A stretch of 64,000 nucleotides of DNA from Cucumis sativus (taxonomy: Eukaryota; Streptophyta; Magnoliopsida; Cucurbitales; Cucurbitaceae), in NCBI RefSeq assembly GCF_000004075.3, contig NC_026656.2:15128001-15192000 (forward strand), in the 5' to 3' direction. Of the stretch, positions 1-12,552 are shown piece by piece. Below the pieces are notes generated by a model. It did not search any database. It saw only the letters and a program-made list of their open reading frames with translations, and was not told where the DNA came from. Both the position numbers and the translations under genes were made by a program. Position 1 is the first letter of the stretch. Each line of letters starts with the position of its first letter.

Positions 1-2850
1 AACTATGTGTTTGGTGTGTTCTTCTTCAAACAGAAGATCCACTTACTTAGTGCATACTTAAGTTTTAAATTCATTTGCAAATAAGATCTATATTGTGATC
101 TAGCTATATAATTACACAATTTGATTGGGTAAAAGGACGATGAACTTGAGTGAATTTTCTTAGAAAATGATTTATGTTCGTAGCTCTTTCTCGCTTAAAA
201 AAAACACACAAAACCCTACAACCAAACTCTAAGGCGAAAGAATTGTAGCAAAGACTTAGATGGTTGTCTTTAATATATTCGTTCTTGTTTAAAACATGTT
301 TAATCTTCTAAATTCGTGTTATTAAAACGATATATATCTGACCCAATTGCTTTTCATTACATGATATTGTTCCACGCTAAATTAAAAAGCTAGAGGTAAA
401 AATGTTATTCCCCAACCATTAACAATATGTACACATCTATGCAAAAAAAAAAAAAAGGCCATAATTAGGTCTTACATGACAAAATCTTAGGCATGAGAAT
501 TTGTCTTTTACCCATAATATAGAGAAAAATCTTCTTCTTCTACGAAGGTCGGATTAATATACGTTAAATTCAATTTACCATGACTAGTATCCATATCTCG
601 ATAGAAAAATCACATTTTTTTTCTTCATTTATCGACGACAAAACCTTGTCATAGAAAATTCGACATTAACAATTTATCATCATAAATAATCGATTATTAT
701 TAACTAGTACAAAAGTCATTATATTAAAAATTAATTAGGGATATAGTTTTGTAAAAGTACCATTACTCTTTCTTTGTTGTTCGATTCAACGACTAAAAAG
801 AAGCCACATATGATATAGTTGTGATAGTTTTTAAGGGATGCTACATTTATGGTAAAGGATGAGAGTTTATGGTGACACCAAATATGGACGAGAGACTTTG
901 TGAAAAGACTAATTAGGTTTATGGCATAGATTCCTTTGTTGTTGATATCTCTCTGAAAAAAGGTTGAAAAGCAATGTGTAGGCATCTTAGATATTGGATG
1001 AGGCCACCGATACCCAATATTAGTAAGTGGAAAGACTCATCTTCATGTTTCAAGCAATATCAAGACCTTGCCATTAATAATAGGTGAAAACACATATCAA
1101 AGTCTTTTTTTTTTTTTGATAGATTATAAGTGCATAAGAACAGTGCAAATAAAGGTGAAGATTGTAACCACACGACCAAGTAATCATTAGTTTATTTCTT
1201 ATCCTAAATTGGAGAAAATAATCCTTATAAACGGATGGTTAAAGTTTGTTTTGAAAATATCCATAGAACTATTGAAAAGTTTCGTAAATAACCTTGACCT
1301 AAAAAAAATTTAAAAATACTTTCATTAATCCAATTTTTATAACAAATTTCTTAGCACACAAAATAAAAGCCAAAATTTAAAGTTAATTAATCCATAGTTT
1401 TGGATTTTTTTCATATATTTCTATCTATTTTCACACTCTAACGTGCTGAATATCTATAGAAGGGTGATTGATATTTTCATTACATTGTAGAAAAATCCAC
1501 GAATCACAAAAATGTAAATATCAAAATGACACTAGTATAAATAAAAGACATGTTTACTTATTTGAAAATACTAAAGTATTTATTTAGTAATTTTAATTTA
1601 TTTTTACAATTTTTCATAAATTTTTTGTATAATTAACTCTTCGATTTATCCATCAACATCCTTAATTTAGACCTTGGAGAAAACATAAAATTTTACAAAA
1701 TCTCTCTCTTTTTTAACATCCTTTTAAGTACAACTTGAGGTAGGAGAATTTGAATCTGGGAACTTTTGTCTTTAAGAACGTACATGTAATACTCGAGTTT
1801 AGGAGATTTGAATGAATTAATATCTTATCTGAATGAGAGGAATTCTAAGAACATGAAAGTAAAGTTAAAAAAACTTAAAATAATTAAAAGTTAATACATA
1901 AACCAACAAGCTAAAGTGCACATTTCTTTTCGATGACTTGATCATAGGAACTCCAAAGTTAAGCGTTCTTAGCTCGAAACAACTTTGTGTTGGGGGCGAC
2001 TTTCACTCTAATAAGCTTTTAAGACAAATAAGGACGATGTTGCTAAGTTGCAGGAAAATGTGATGTCGCAAAGGCGTATAATTTGGATCAATAAGAGTAT
2101 TTTTATATTTTTACACAAACTACAAAGATCAAGGGCATTTTTTTGTAATTTAACCAATAATAAATAGTAAGATTGATGGTTAATCTTCATATTTGTATAG
2201 TTTTCAATAAAGGATAGTGGTTATATAGTCTCTAATAAATAATCCTTTTCTACTTTCTCTAAAAGGTAAACTTGTCTCGAGGACTTTACAACTTGCTCTC
2301 GAATATTGATTTGTCTTGAGAGCTCTGTAGCTTGTTCTCAACAGTTTGAAGAGTGTTATGCTTTTTGAACTCTCTCCAAAAACTTTCTCTAGAGTCTTAA
2401 CTTCTCGTCTCAATCTTCTTTGGAGTTTGTTCAGAGTTTTAAAAGAGTTACGCTTTTCAGGACTTCCAAGTTTTAGTCTTTTGTTCTTTAAGGAAAAGTT
2501 TGAGGAAAGTTGTATTCTTCACATCTGTAGAGCTTAAGAACTTTAGGAGTTTTAGTCTTCACATAACTATTAAAAGATAATTCAACACTGCGCCAACTTT
2601 CAAGTTTCTTACATTAGAAAGTTGATACAAATTGTATTCACGTGAAACAATTAATTAAAATACTCCATGAAGAAAAAAATTAGATTATGAAGTTACAAAA
2701 CTTAACCTAATTTAGGATGGAAATGGATGTAATAAAAGGTAAAAAAAGTGATGCTAAATTAACAAAAAAGGGAAAAAATTAGGGCAAAAATTATTGAGAA
2801 AGTAAGGAAGGGGGAGAGGTTTGTCAGTTTGTAGTTTGTTTAATAACTTC
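1..2850. other. AT-rich intergenic region, no gene seen
   Basis: No open frame here has coding character; the short ones are AT-rich and lack recognisable domains. A small imperfect direct repeat of about 33 bp lies at 2271-2343 (units beginning cttgtctcgagg and tttgtcttgaga). The last few hundred bases are presumably the promoter of the PHD-SET gene that follows. Confidence 0.6.
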
Positions 2851-2951
2851 CCTTTAGTTAATTTGAGCATCAAATTCCGTGCGCGCCACAGAGGCGTAAA
2901 TTAGCACCATCCAATCACAATCTTCCACGTCTGCACGACGTTGTGCGCACT

Positions 2952-2970
2952 CCCCCCCCCCCCCCCCCCC
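2952..2970. repeat. 19-base C homopolymer
   Basis: An uninterrupted run of 19 C is followed by a (TCC)-rich stretch and by a short GA repeat at about 3007-3017. It lies about 180 bp upstream of the likely start codon of the ATXR5-like gene, in its promoter or 5' leader. On the complementary strand this is a 19-G run. Confidence 0.9.
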
Positions 2971-3146
2971 TCTCCTCCTCCTCGCCGTAGAAGCCATTTC
3001 TGAAGAGAGAGAGAGAGCGGTAACAATATTCCGCCATTTTCGTCTTCCTCCAAGCACCTTTCACAGCTTCACCAATCGATTCTCCTCCCTTGCATTTCTA
3101 TCTCCTCTCCCAATTCTCCCCTTTTCCAAATCCCCTCTTCTTCCTC

Positions 3147-5926
3147 ATGACTCCAGCTTTCTCCTCTTCCTCTGCCGCCTCCCAGCGTCTTATCCGCTGC
3201 AGCGCTTCTCCCCGTCGCACCCACGCCCCTCACCGACCTTCCTCGATGTCTCCGCCACTCAGGAAGCTGAAGTCAATGACGGAAATAATGGCTAAGGCTA
3301 AGCATGTGGTTCTCGAACGGGAAGATTATGATGATGTCAGCTGTGAGGAATGTGGCTCCGGTGACCGGGATGATGAGCTGCTATTGTGTGATAAATGTGA
3401 TAAGGGATTTCATATGAAATGTGTTAGTCCGATCGTTGTTAGGGTCCCGATTGGATCCTGGCTTTGCCCCAAATGCTCTGGCCAAAGAAGAGTAAGAAGT
3501 AAGAATAATCTCCAATTTGTTGGTTCTGTTCTTTTTTCCACCATTTTCTGTGAAATTGTTTTGGTGTGTAATCTCTGAAATGTCAATGTGTTTGTCAATT
3601 TCTTTTGTTTTGTTTCTAGGCTTTTCTCAGAAGAAGATTATCGATTTTTTCAGAATTCAGAAATGTAAGGACGACGGAGATGTTCTTTATCTGTCTGCTC
3701 AAGGTAAAATTCTTCATTACAGTATTCAAAATTGATATCATACTATGTTTGTGTTATAATCTTGATCATGATCGTGCTCCATTTGGTATTCATTTTTATA
3801 TTTTATGCTATTATCCTTAGAAACTGCTTTTCAATTTCAAGCATTAAAACAATATAATAGTTGAGCTACTGGATTTTATAATATGCTTTTTATAGATTTT
3901 GCTCAAATCATCATTCTTGCTGTTTATGTTTCCCATCACACCCAAATTTAAGTCTTTAGTTTATTGTTATAGGTATGATTCTTGAAGTGAAATTCTATTG
4001 ATATCTTGATGAATTCGAAGGAGATGAAAAGTATAGCGACCAATTCTTCCCTATACTTCATTATATATATCAAGGTGTATTAGGCATAAAATTTCTTAGT
4101 GGACATCAATGAGCCTTTAAATATCAAGGAGTTCATTTAGTTCTTGTGGTTACTTGAGCTCTAGTTGCTTAATAAAGACATACCGAATGTGTATGCTTCA
4201 TAAGGTGTGCTGTGAGATCTAGCATTCCAGATAAGATATTACGGAGATATATTGATAAATAAAATGTTACGACATATTTGGTGTGTCATCCTCGTGTTAT
4301 AATCATATGTGTGACAACCGTACTTAGCTTGATCATGTAATAACGTTCATAGAATTTATGTTTAGTGGAGGCATTGCAATTTCAAGCAAAATGTCAGAGA
4401 TTTGAATCCCACTCTCCACAATTTCGGGTATTGTCGAATTTGAAAAAAAAGTAAAAGAATAATCTTTCGGAATGATTTGAAGTTTTCTTTTTCCTTGAGA
4501 CTATTTGAGAGCAAGAAATCCTCAAGAAGTTCTCTCTCGACGTGTTCTTGTGAATTGATCCTTTTATGTTGGTATTTTATGAGATTTCTAGATTTGAGAC
4601 CTATTGGCATCATAACTTAGATCTTCTAAGTTCTCTGCTTAAACTTTTCTACACCATAGTTGTTCCTAAACCGATCTTTACACGTTGGCCGGTTTTATTT
4701 TACTATTCCTTGAATCTAAAATTATTCATGGTTTCATCATTTTAATATTATATAAATGGTCATGAACTGAAGCTATAAAGCGTAGGAGACGATTACGGTC
4801 ATTGGTGTGGCAGAAGAAAAGGAGAAGATTGCTACCATTTCTTCCAAGTGAAGATCCTGATCGCAGATTGAAACAGATGGGTTCACTTGCTACAGCTTTA
4901 ACAACATTGCAAATGGAGTTTAGTGATGATTTGACTTATGGGCCGGGCATGGCTTCGAGGTCTGCGAATCAGGCAGAGTTTGAAGATGGTGGAATGCAGG
5001 TCTAAAAACTTAGAACCATTTGGAAGCATTTTCCAGTTGGAATCTTTTTTGTTGTTAATAGTGGAATGGTCATGGATTATGATACTTGCCTTCTACTTTA
5101 GGTTCTTTCGAAAGAGGATGCTGAGACCTTGGAACTCTGCAGAGCCATGAACAGAAGAGGCGAATGCCCTCCCCTTTTGGTTGTTTTTGATTCATGTGAA
5201 GGGTAAATTTACCTTGAACTTGTTAACCATATTGCCATTTGCTTCCAACCTCTATAATGAGTTGGTCCATGCTCAATTTATGATGTAGTTTCACAGTAGA
5301 AGCTGATGATCAAATTAAGGATATGACGTTTATCGCTGAATATACTGGTGATGTGGACTATCTTAAGAACCGTGAACACGATGATTGTGATAGTATGATG
5401 ACCCTTCTTTCAGTAAAAGATCCATCTAGAAGTCTTGTCATATGCCCTGACACGCGAGGGAACATCGCTCGGTTTATTAATGGAATAAATAATCATTCTC
5501 CGTAAGTTCGCTGAGGCTATCACATTTTACATGTTTATATAATCATTCAATCAATTCAACCTTTTCTATGAAGAAAAAAACTGACTTATGAACATATCCA
5601 AGCAGCTGTGTGTACCTCAAGGCCACACATTGATTACTAGTCATTTAGAATAACTATTTTCTTAGAATTTCATCGTATGTTTAGTTTTGTTTCCTCTTTT
5701 ACTTCACCTAATATTTGTGAGATTCAAATTCATGATGCTCAAAACATATACTTCATTTTTGTGCAGAGAAGGTAAGAAGAAACAGAACTGTAAATGTGTG
5801 AGATACAATGTAAACGGCGAATGCCGGGTCATTTTGGTTGCTATTCGGGATATTGCTAAAGGGGAGAGGCTTTATTATGACTACAATGGATATGAGTATG
5901 AGTACCCTACCCATCATTTCGTTTGA
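3147..5926 (+). CDS. ATXR5: ATXR5-like histone H3K27 monomethyltransferase (PHD + SET)
   Basis: Predicted to monomethylate histone H3 lysine 27 on newly replicated chromatin, as ATXR5/6 do. Six exons fit GT-AG rules: 3147-3498, 3620-3703, 4773-4999, 5102-5202, 5289-5501 and 5767-5926 (378 aa). Residues 66-110 form a C4HC3 PHD finger (CEEC ... HMKC ... CPKC). Exon 2 encodes QKKIIDFF (residues 121-128), a PCNA-interacting PIP box (Q-x-x-I-x-x-F-F) like that of ATXR5/6. The C-terminal SET domain carries RFINGINNHSP and GERLYYDYNGYEYEYP, both typical of this divergent SET subfamily, and ends at THHFV without a post-SET motif. The Ser/Arg-rich first 45 residues resemble a plastid transit peptide, as reported for ATXR5; together with the SPPLRKLKSM segment this favours ATXR5 over ATXR6. 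The start is the first ATG in the open frame. The join of exons 1 and 2 was chosen by frame and homology. Confidence 0.92.
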
Positions 5927-7958
5927 TAATTTCTTAGATTACTTCTAACAAATTTGGGATTTGATTTGTCCCATACAATTTTTTTCCATTCTTTCTGCTG
6001 AATCTTGTTACAAAGTCAACAGTTTTTGCTGATTCCATCAGAGTAATTCTTATAGCATTTCCTTGGCCGAGCTCAGCCGAGGCCACGATCGATGCCGGGA
6101 GGAGGAGGGTGGGGTAGAAATGCAGATTTTTTCCCGAGTTTTGGTAGGTAGCGTAGGACAAAACTCCGGTTCTAGAAGTTCGTCTATTAGGTATATGTAT
6201 TGTAATACAGTTCTGAGATCAATTGTTTTCAATTTTAAAGCAAAAGTTATACTTATTCCCTTCCTACTCCTCTCTCATTAAGTTTCTTTCATCCATTTCA
6301 TTGATGTTTTCTTACTATTTCTTTACCATTCATACTCATAAGTCATTCCATAGAAATGGAATATTCTGTTCGTCTAAAAGTTGAAAGAAAGCCAATATAA
6401 ACTGTCAAAACCATTGGAAGTAAAATAAAGGAAAAGTAAGAAAAGGAATCACTCAGTGTTAGTGAATTCCATTGTAGATGGAGAATATAATGATCAAATA
6501 TGAATCTCCCCTATAAATGCATCAAATGTTTTTAGCAATATTTAGATTAGATTGAGCATTGCTCCAGTTATTGCATATATTTATACTCTTTAACATGATT
6601 TATATGGAATGATCAAATATGAATCTCTCCCAATTATGAATTTCCAAGTTGGAACAATCTAAACATTGAGCTAATCATATCATGAATTTCAAAAAATTCT
6701 CTAGTTCTTGTGGAGGATACAGTCTCAAAAGCCCATGAAGTAAAAAAAAAAGAGAGTTCTAAAAAATAGTAATAACGAATAATTAACTATCATAACGAAG
6801 ATTTTACATTATATTTTTTGTTCGACACAACGCATAAATTACTTCTCTAATTGTCATTTGATTTAACTGCATATATCATGTATTAATTTAATCGCTTATA
6901 TCGTATGCTTGAGTTTAGCGTTGGGAGAAGACAAGTTAACATCAAAGAAGAGTGTTTAGATGAAAGTGGTGAAAAGCGACTTAGTGTGAAGAAACATTCA
7001 TTCGAAATTGAAAGACCAAAGGGACTTGTAGTAGTAAAGGAAAAAGAAAACAAAGGATCAGTTCCCCTTATTTGAAGAAACCTCTCATTCAAAATGGGGG
7101 ACCAAAGGTTTGTAGCTAACAAAAAAACCAACCCCATTCTCTTTATATTGCATTTTTAGTCCAATTGTTAGTAACAAAGCTTTCTAAATTTTCAATCACC
7201 AAACACCAAAAGCCAAACGCATTATGACTATTGACCAATACATTGCTCTATTAATTCATTGGACTCGAGGGTTAGCCAACCAATTCAACACTAAATAAAT
7301 TATGAGACTAGAAGATTAAACCCTTCAACTTCAAGGGATCGTAAAAATTAAATAAAATATTTCCATGAACCTAAGCTCAACTCTAACCACTCCAACTTTT
7401 TAGTTGACTTATTCTTTCAAGTATATATTAAAGGATACAATACAATATTAGAGAGAGAGAGAGAGAAAAGGTGTCCAAACCTTATCATGTAAGTGTGTAA
7501 GTGGAGGCAGTTCCTGTGAGGGCCAAGAAACAATATTTTTAATGACAAAGACGAGAACAAAACACAAAATATATATATGGTAAAATTAAAGGTGGTATAG
7601 ATTTATTTAGCACATTGGATCAGTAAAGCTTTATTATAACTTGGGTTGTTTTGTCTCTTCTTGGCTCGTTCTTTCTTTTTGACACAACCCTATACCACTT
7701 GTCCCTTTCAAATTATTAGTGTCTTGTAAATCAAACAAAAGATAAGGATATATATATACCTTCATGATTGATCTGATCTTTTCATGTCAAAAAAATGAGC
7801 TCATCTTTAATATTTTTTTCTCTGGTTTCTATATATTTACACCTGATCTCTTCTTCCCACACCCACCGCCATAGCCCAAAGACTTACTGAAATTTAAAAC
7901 CCCCACTCATCTCTTTCCTTTATTAAGAAGTGAAGGAAGAAAAAGAGAGAAAATATAT
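5927..7958. other. Intergenic region with 3' end of ATXR5 and promoter of DUF506 gene
   Basis: Mostly AT-rich sequence with no supported gene. A strongly GC-rich patch of about 55 bp at 6063-6117 stands out in what is probably the 3' UTR of the PHD-SET gene. A (GA)n microsatellite is at about 7451-7466. Confidence 0.55.
7830..7837 (+). promoter_or_regulatory. Candidate TATA box of DUF506 gene
   Basis: TATATATT lies about 122 bp upstream of the start codon at 7959. A transcription start about 30 bp downstream would leave a leader of roughly 95 nt, rich in pyrimidines and then purines. Position is the only support. Confidence 0.4.
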
Positions 7959-9054
7959 ATGGAAAGTTTAGAAGAGGAAAAATTAGTTCAAATGGTTGAT
8001 GATTTTATCGAATCAGTTGATGATCATCATCAATCACCAACTTCTTCTTCTTTTCGGCCTCTTTCATCCAATTCCAAATCCCATCATTTTTTCACATTAA
8101 AGGTATGTGTGTGTGTATGTATGTATGTACGTATATTCAACGACCACTTTTAAATTATAAAAGAAAAGAATGATTAAATTGTTGGGTTTTGCAATATAAT
8201 TATTATTATGTGTGTAGGAGATTCTTGGGAATGGAACGAAGGAAGAAGAAGAGGTGGGTGAGAGTGTGATGAAACACTTGAGAAGATGGAAAGCATCAGA
8301 TGCTTCTTCCAAAACCAATAGCCTTAGGAAATGGCTTGTGATGAAGCTCAAAATGGACGGCTATGATTCTTCTCATCTTTGTCATACCTCTTGGGTCACT
8401 TCCATGGGCTGCCCAGCAGGTGAACTAGTTTATATCATTCTCTCTCTCTCTCTCACACACACACACCTCAGTAGCACTTCTAATAACCTTAACCTTTTTT
8501 GAAAACAGAGATTAATTTAGTAGATTTAGAAATTAAGCCATAAAATAAAGTAGCAAGGTTTTTCGTAGGTATGTGTGATATTTTGATCACTAATTTGTTT
8601 TACTTGAATTAATTTGAATTTTGTAATAGGGGATTATGAATACATAGAGATGAGAACGAAGGATGATGAATTAGGGAGCAGAAAGAGATTGATAATAGAC
8701 ATAGAATTCAAAGCACAGTTTGAAGTAGCAAGAGCAACAGAAGAATACAAACAACTCACAAAAGCACTTCCAACAGTGTTTGTAGGAAGTGAAGAGAAAG
8801 TGAAGAGAATAATAAGTGTTTTATGTTCAGCAGCCAAGCAATCCCTTCAGAAGAGTGGTCTTCACATTCCACCTTGGAGAACTTCCACTTATATGCATGC
8901 CAAATGGCTTCTTCTTCACCTTGATCACTCTACTAATAATCACTCTAATTATTATATCCCTACTAATATTAATATCAATATTATGAGACATAATAATAAC
9001 AACAACAGTAACAATAAATATTATTATTGGAAGCCTCCAATGGTTAATTATTAA
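7959..9054 (+). CDS. DUF506 family protein (PDDEXK-like, PF04720)
   Basis: Three exons, 7959-8102, 8218-8419 and 8630-9054, give 256 aa; all borders are GT-AG. The order of conserved blocks matches the plant DUF506 family: an acidic N-terminus (MESLEEEKLVQMVDDFIES), then LRKWLVMKLKMDGYDSSHLC, then GDYEYIEM, RLIIDIEFKAQFEVAR, LPTVFVGSEEKVKRII and the C-terminal signature SGLHIPPWRTSTYMHAKWL. The family is described as having a PDDEXK nuclease-like fold, but its biochemical function is not established and I assign none. The last 40 residues are Asn/Tyr-rich (about 210-256) and come from an ATT/AAT-rich repeat, so this tail is probably disordered and fast-evolving. Intron 1 begins with a GT/ATGT microsatellite and intron 2 contains (CT)n(CA)n, both likely polymorphic. 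Confidence 0.9.
8440..8466. repeat. (CT)n(CA)n microsatellite in DUF506 intron 2
   Basis: A compound dinucleotide repeat, CT followed by CA, sits just after the second splice donor of the DUF506 gene. It is a plausible length-variable marker. Confidence 0.85.
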
Positions 9055-12000
9055 CCAATTTTCAAGGAGGTATTCATTTGGGGTTGTGGTGCTTCTTCTG
9101 CTTTGTCTACTCAGTTTTCTAATATCACTGTTAATTGTTGTAATTGATTATATTATTAATTATTAATCTCTCTTTCTTTCTTTAATTATTCTTCATTTGA
9201 AGTTTGTAACTTTTGTCTGTTTTGGCCAACCATAGTTAGAGTAGATTATATAATTATGAATCTATGATATCATTTGTGTTTGTTTTGTCCAATTAAAAAT
9301 TAAGCTAACTAAGAATTTAAAATTTTGAAGTTAGAACACATATATATTGCATTTCATTCTATTCTTTAACTATCAAAATTTAGTCCATACTTTTAATAAG
9401 CTTGAAATTGTTTCAATAAATAATCTAATGTTTCTTTGAACATAATAATTTAAAATTTCTAAGATATTCATATATTAATTACCTTTAAAAATGAAAGCTA
9501 CTTTACAAATAGAAAAATAATTATCCCATAGAGAACCCAAAAGGAAAACAAATTAAATTTGCTCTTTATCCTCATTGCTTTCTCTATTTTTCCTCTAAGG
9601 ATACCTCATTTTGAGGTCAATATAATTAATCCTCACAAAATAAATAAATAAATAAAAATTAGCTTGCATTTTTTTTTTTTTTTTAGGAAAAGTCAAGCCA
9701 AAATATCACAAAAACAAATTCTTTTTCTCACAATAACACCATTTTTCAATGTGGGAATTTATTAGCATGTAATTTGTAAATTTCTTTCCAATTCTTATGT
9801 CGTAATTGCTAATAGTAATTTTTACTATTAAAGTATTTTTTTATTTAATTAATAAATAAATATTAAAATGCTATTTTGATCCTTATCTTATACTTTATAA
9901 ATTATTCGAAAAAAATAATGCTATTGTCTTTGTTATATAAAATAGAGAAATTTGAAATAATAAACTTCCAAGAAAAGCTTTTATTTTTCATTGGAGAGAG
10001 GGACATAGATATATATAAAGTTTAATTATTGATAGGTAGGATATGTCATTTCGTGAAGATGGTAATACTAAAACAAGAGGCACTCTTTCATACAAAACAA
10101 TTGGCCCAAAAAACAATGGGATGAAAGAGAGACAACAGAAGTTTACTTTCCTTCTTGCTCTCTCTATTTCTAAGTGATTATATTTAGTGGTTTATATTCA
10201 ATTTCAATAATCCTTAGTAATTCCATATACACTTAACGTTATCTACAGTTATATTGGGTTGATCATGGAGATAAACAATTTGTCATAAAAACTCTTTTAA
10301 CCATAAAGCATTAGATTTAATATTGATAATTTTGTTACAACTTAAAGGATTCAAGTCTAGCTTTATACAGACTAGAGCAAGCTTGAAGATAAATGAATAT
10401 AAGTGAGAAGAAAGATTAGACATATATTTGGATATATCACACTCACAGGTGGAATATAATCTCTTTATTGATTGAAGTTATTTTTTTTCTCTTTCAAATG
10501 TTCTCTGATGTTTCACACCTACCAACCCATCTGATCACAAGAGCTTGGTTCCATCTCTCTTATGAGAAAACAAATTTATCTTTTTAGGAACCACTTATGT
10601 ATGTGCCTCTAATGCACAGCTAAAATGATTAGAAAGTTGGCCCAAACAATCACCAATCAAATCAAGTGACGTGTAGTGCACTTCATCTTCATCTTGGGAG
10701 TAGTCCATATTCTCTAGGTGCCCTTAAATTTATGTTGCACAATCTTGACTTTTTGACAAAGCTACATACACCTCACACCATGCATATTGATCACTAACTT
10801 TCCCATATGTGCTAGAAAAGCTCATTGTACCTAGTAACCTATGAATCTCACTTTACAGTTAAATGCAACAACATTCCTATTTTATCACCAAATTACTACT
10901 AACTACAAATGTGAAATTTAAATTAGTTATTTGCCTCAAAACATGGCATGAGACCTTCAAACATGTATAATTTAAGGCTTTCAATTACCATACATAAATT
11001 TCAAACTTGATTCAATTTGAATAAAAAATGAATGTGAACATAATCAAATCTTTATCCCCTATCAAATTACACAAAACACTATATATTAGCATTTTATTTT
11101 GATTTTAAGCTAAAATTTGGTGAAATCTGACACATATTCACATTCAAACTATCTACGGTTTATCTCATATTAAGAAAAATTGTTACATTCATATTCAATC
11201 TCAACTCAAATTTGAGTGATATTAAAAATCAAAATTTATATGTAGTTGAGAATGATTTTAACCCTTTTTTTTTTTTGTCATGTGCATTATTGTTGAAAAT
11301 GTGAAATTAAAAAAGAAAAAGATTAAAAGATGGTATTGTAGGAGAGTATGGGCAATAACAACTACAAGTCATCAAAACACAAATGGAATATGAGCACTTC
11401 ATGTGGTGATAAAGCCATTTATATGTTAATGTCATTTTCTTTTGATAGTGCTTTGTCTAATGGGTCTACACATTAATTATCATCTCTTTTCCCCCCCACT
11501 CCCCATTCTCATCCAATATCATCTTCTTGTTTATTTATATTGACAATAACCATATCATGAAAATATAAAATTGTTGAGTTGGGAGATTTGCTTAAAGTTG
11601 TATATATATAGAACCAATAGCATGTATTTGATTTTCAATTCATTCTCAATCAAAATGTTATAAGAATATGATAGATTTTGGTTAATACTTAGATTCTACT
11701 TGACTTGATACACAATTATATGCCTTCTTAATTACATATCAAAATATGTTAATACAATAATAAGTTAATTATGACATGTCAACTTTTAAGTTGAGACAAC
11801 TTAACATATTATTGTGCTATAATAAAATGATGAAATAATAAATAAAACTTAGCAACCCATGCATTGAATATTTTACACAATAAAAATAAAGTACCAAATA
11901 GGGCTTCAAATTAGAAACCTAAAACATTGACAATTATTTATGTATCAATTTTGGCCCCTCCACTTCATATATATAATTCAAACACTTCAACAAAAATAAG

Positions 12001-12552
12001 GGTTAGTTATCCAAATAATCCAAAATTCAAAATTTCTATACCAAAATTTGACTTCTTTTGTAAATCTTTTGTAAATAATAATCTATTCTAAACAATCACA
12101 AATAAATCATATACAAAACAGCAGAGAGCATTAGTCAATGAAACTACATAGCAAATATCATAACAAAATGATATTCATGATTCTAAATGTAAAGAAAGGA
12201 AATAACCTTTGTGAGAAATGATCAATTGGATAAATTTTGAGTTATTTTGGACAAGTTTACAAAAAAGAACACTGATCCTTTTCAACTATTTTACTTTCAA
12301 AATCCAAACTTGATCTTCCATTTATTTGTTTCGGTTTCTCTTCTTTTAGAAAAATGGAGACTTTGATTAAGTTTATGCATACTTGTTTTCAATCAAAATG
12401 GTTGAGGCAACCTCATGATGTGAAAAAATACATCCAAACTTGAAAATAAGAAAGAAATGAGAAGTGGATTATTTGGTAGGCTTTTTTGTAGACTGATAAT
12501 TTTATACTTCTTTCATGTAGAGAAATTTGTAATTACAAAAGGATTTGTAAAT
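9055..12552. other. Intergenic region, no gene seen
   Basis: About 3.5 kb of AT-rich sequence with poly-T and poly-A runs. No open frame of coding quality, tRNA or clear transposon was recognised. It includes the 3' flank of the DUF506 gene and the 3' flank of the first pectinesterase gene. Confidence 0.6.

Noticed and set aside
3090-3146. Upstream extension of the ATXR5-like frame
   Set aside because: It depends on a non-ATG start; the first ATG at 3147 gives a normal-length protein.
4362-4425. tRNA-like stretch with TTTGAATCCCAC and pairing TGGAG/CTCCA ends
   Set aside because: No cloverleaf with a proper anticodon arm and D arm could be drawn; the length and A/B boxes do not fit. It lies in an intron of the ATXR5-like gene.
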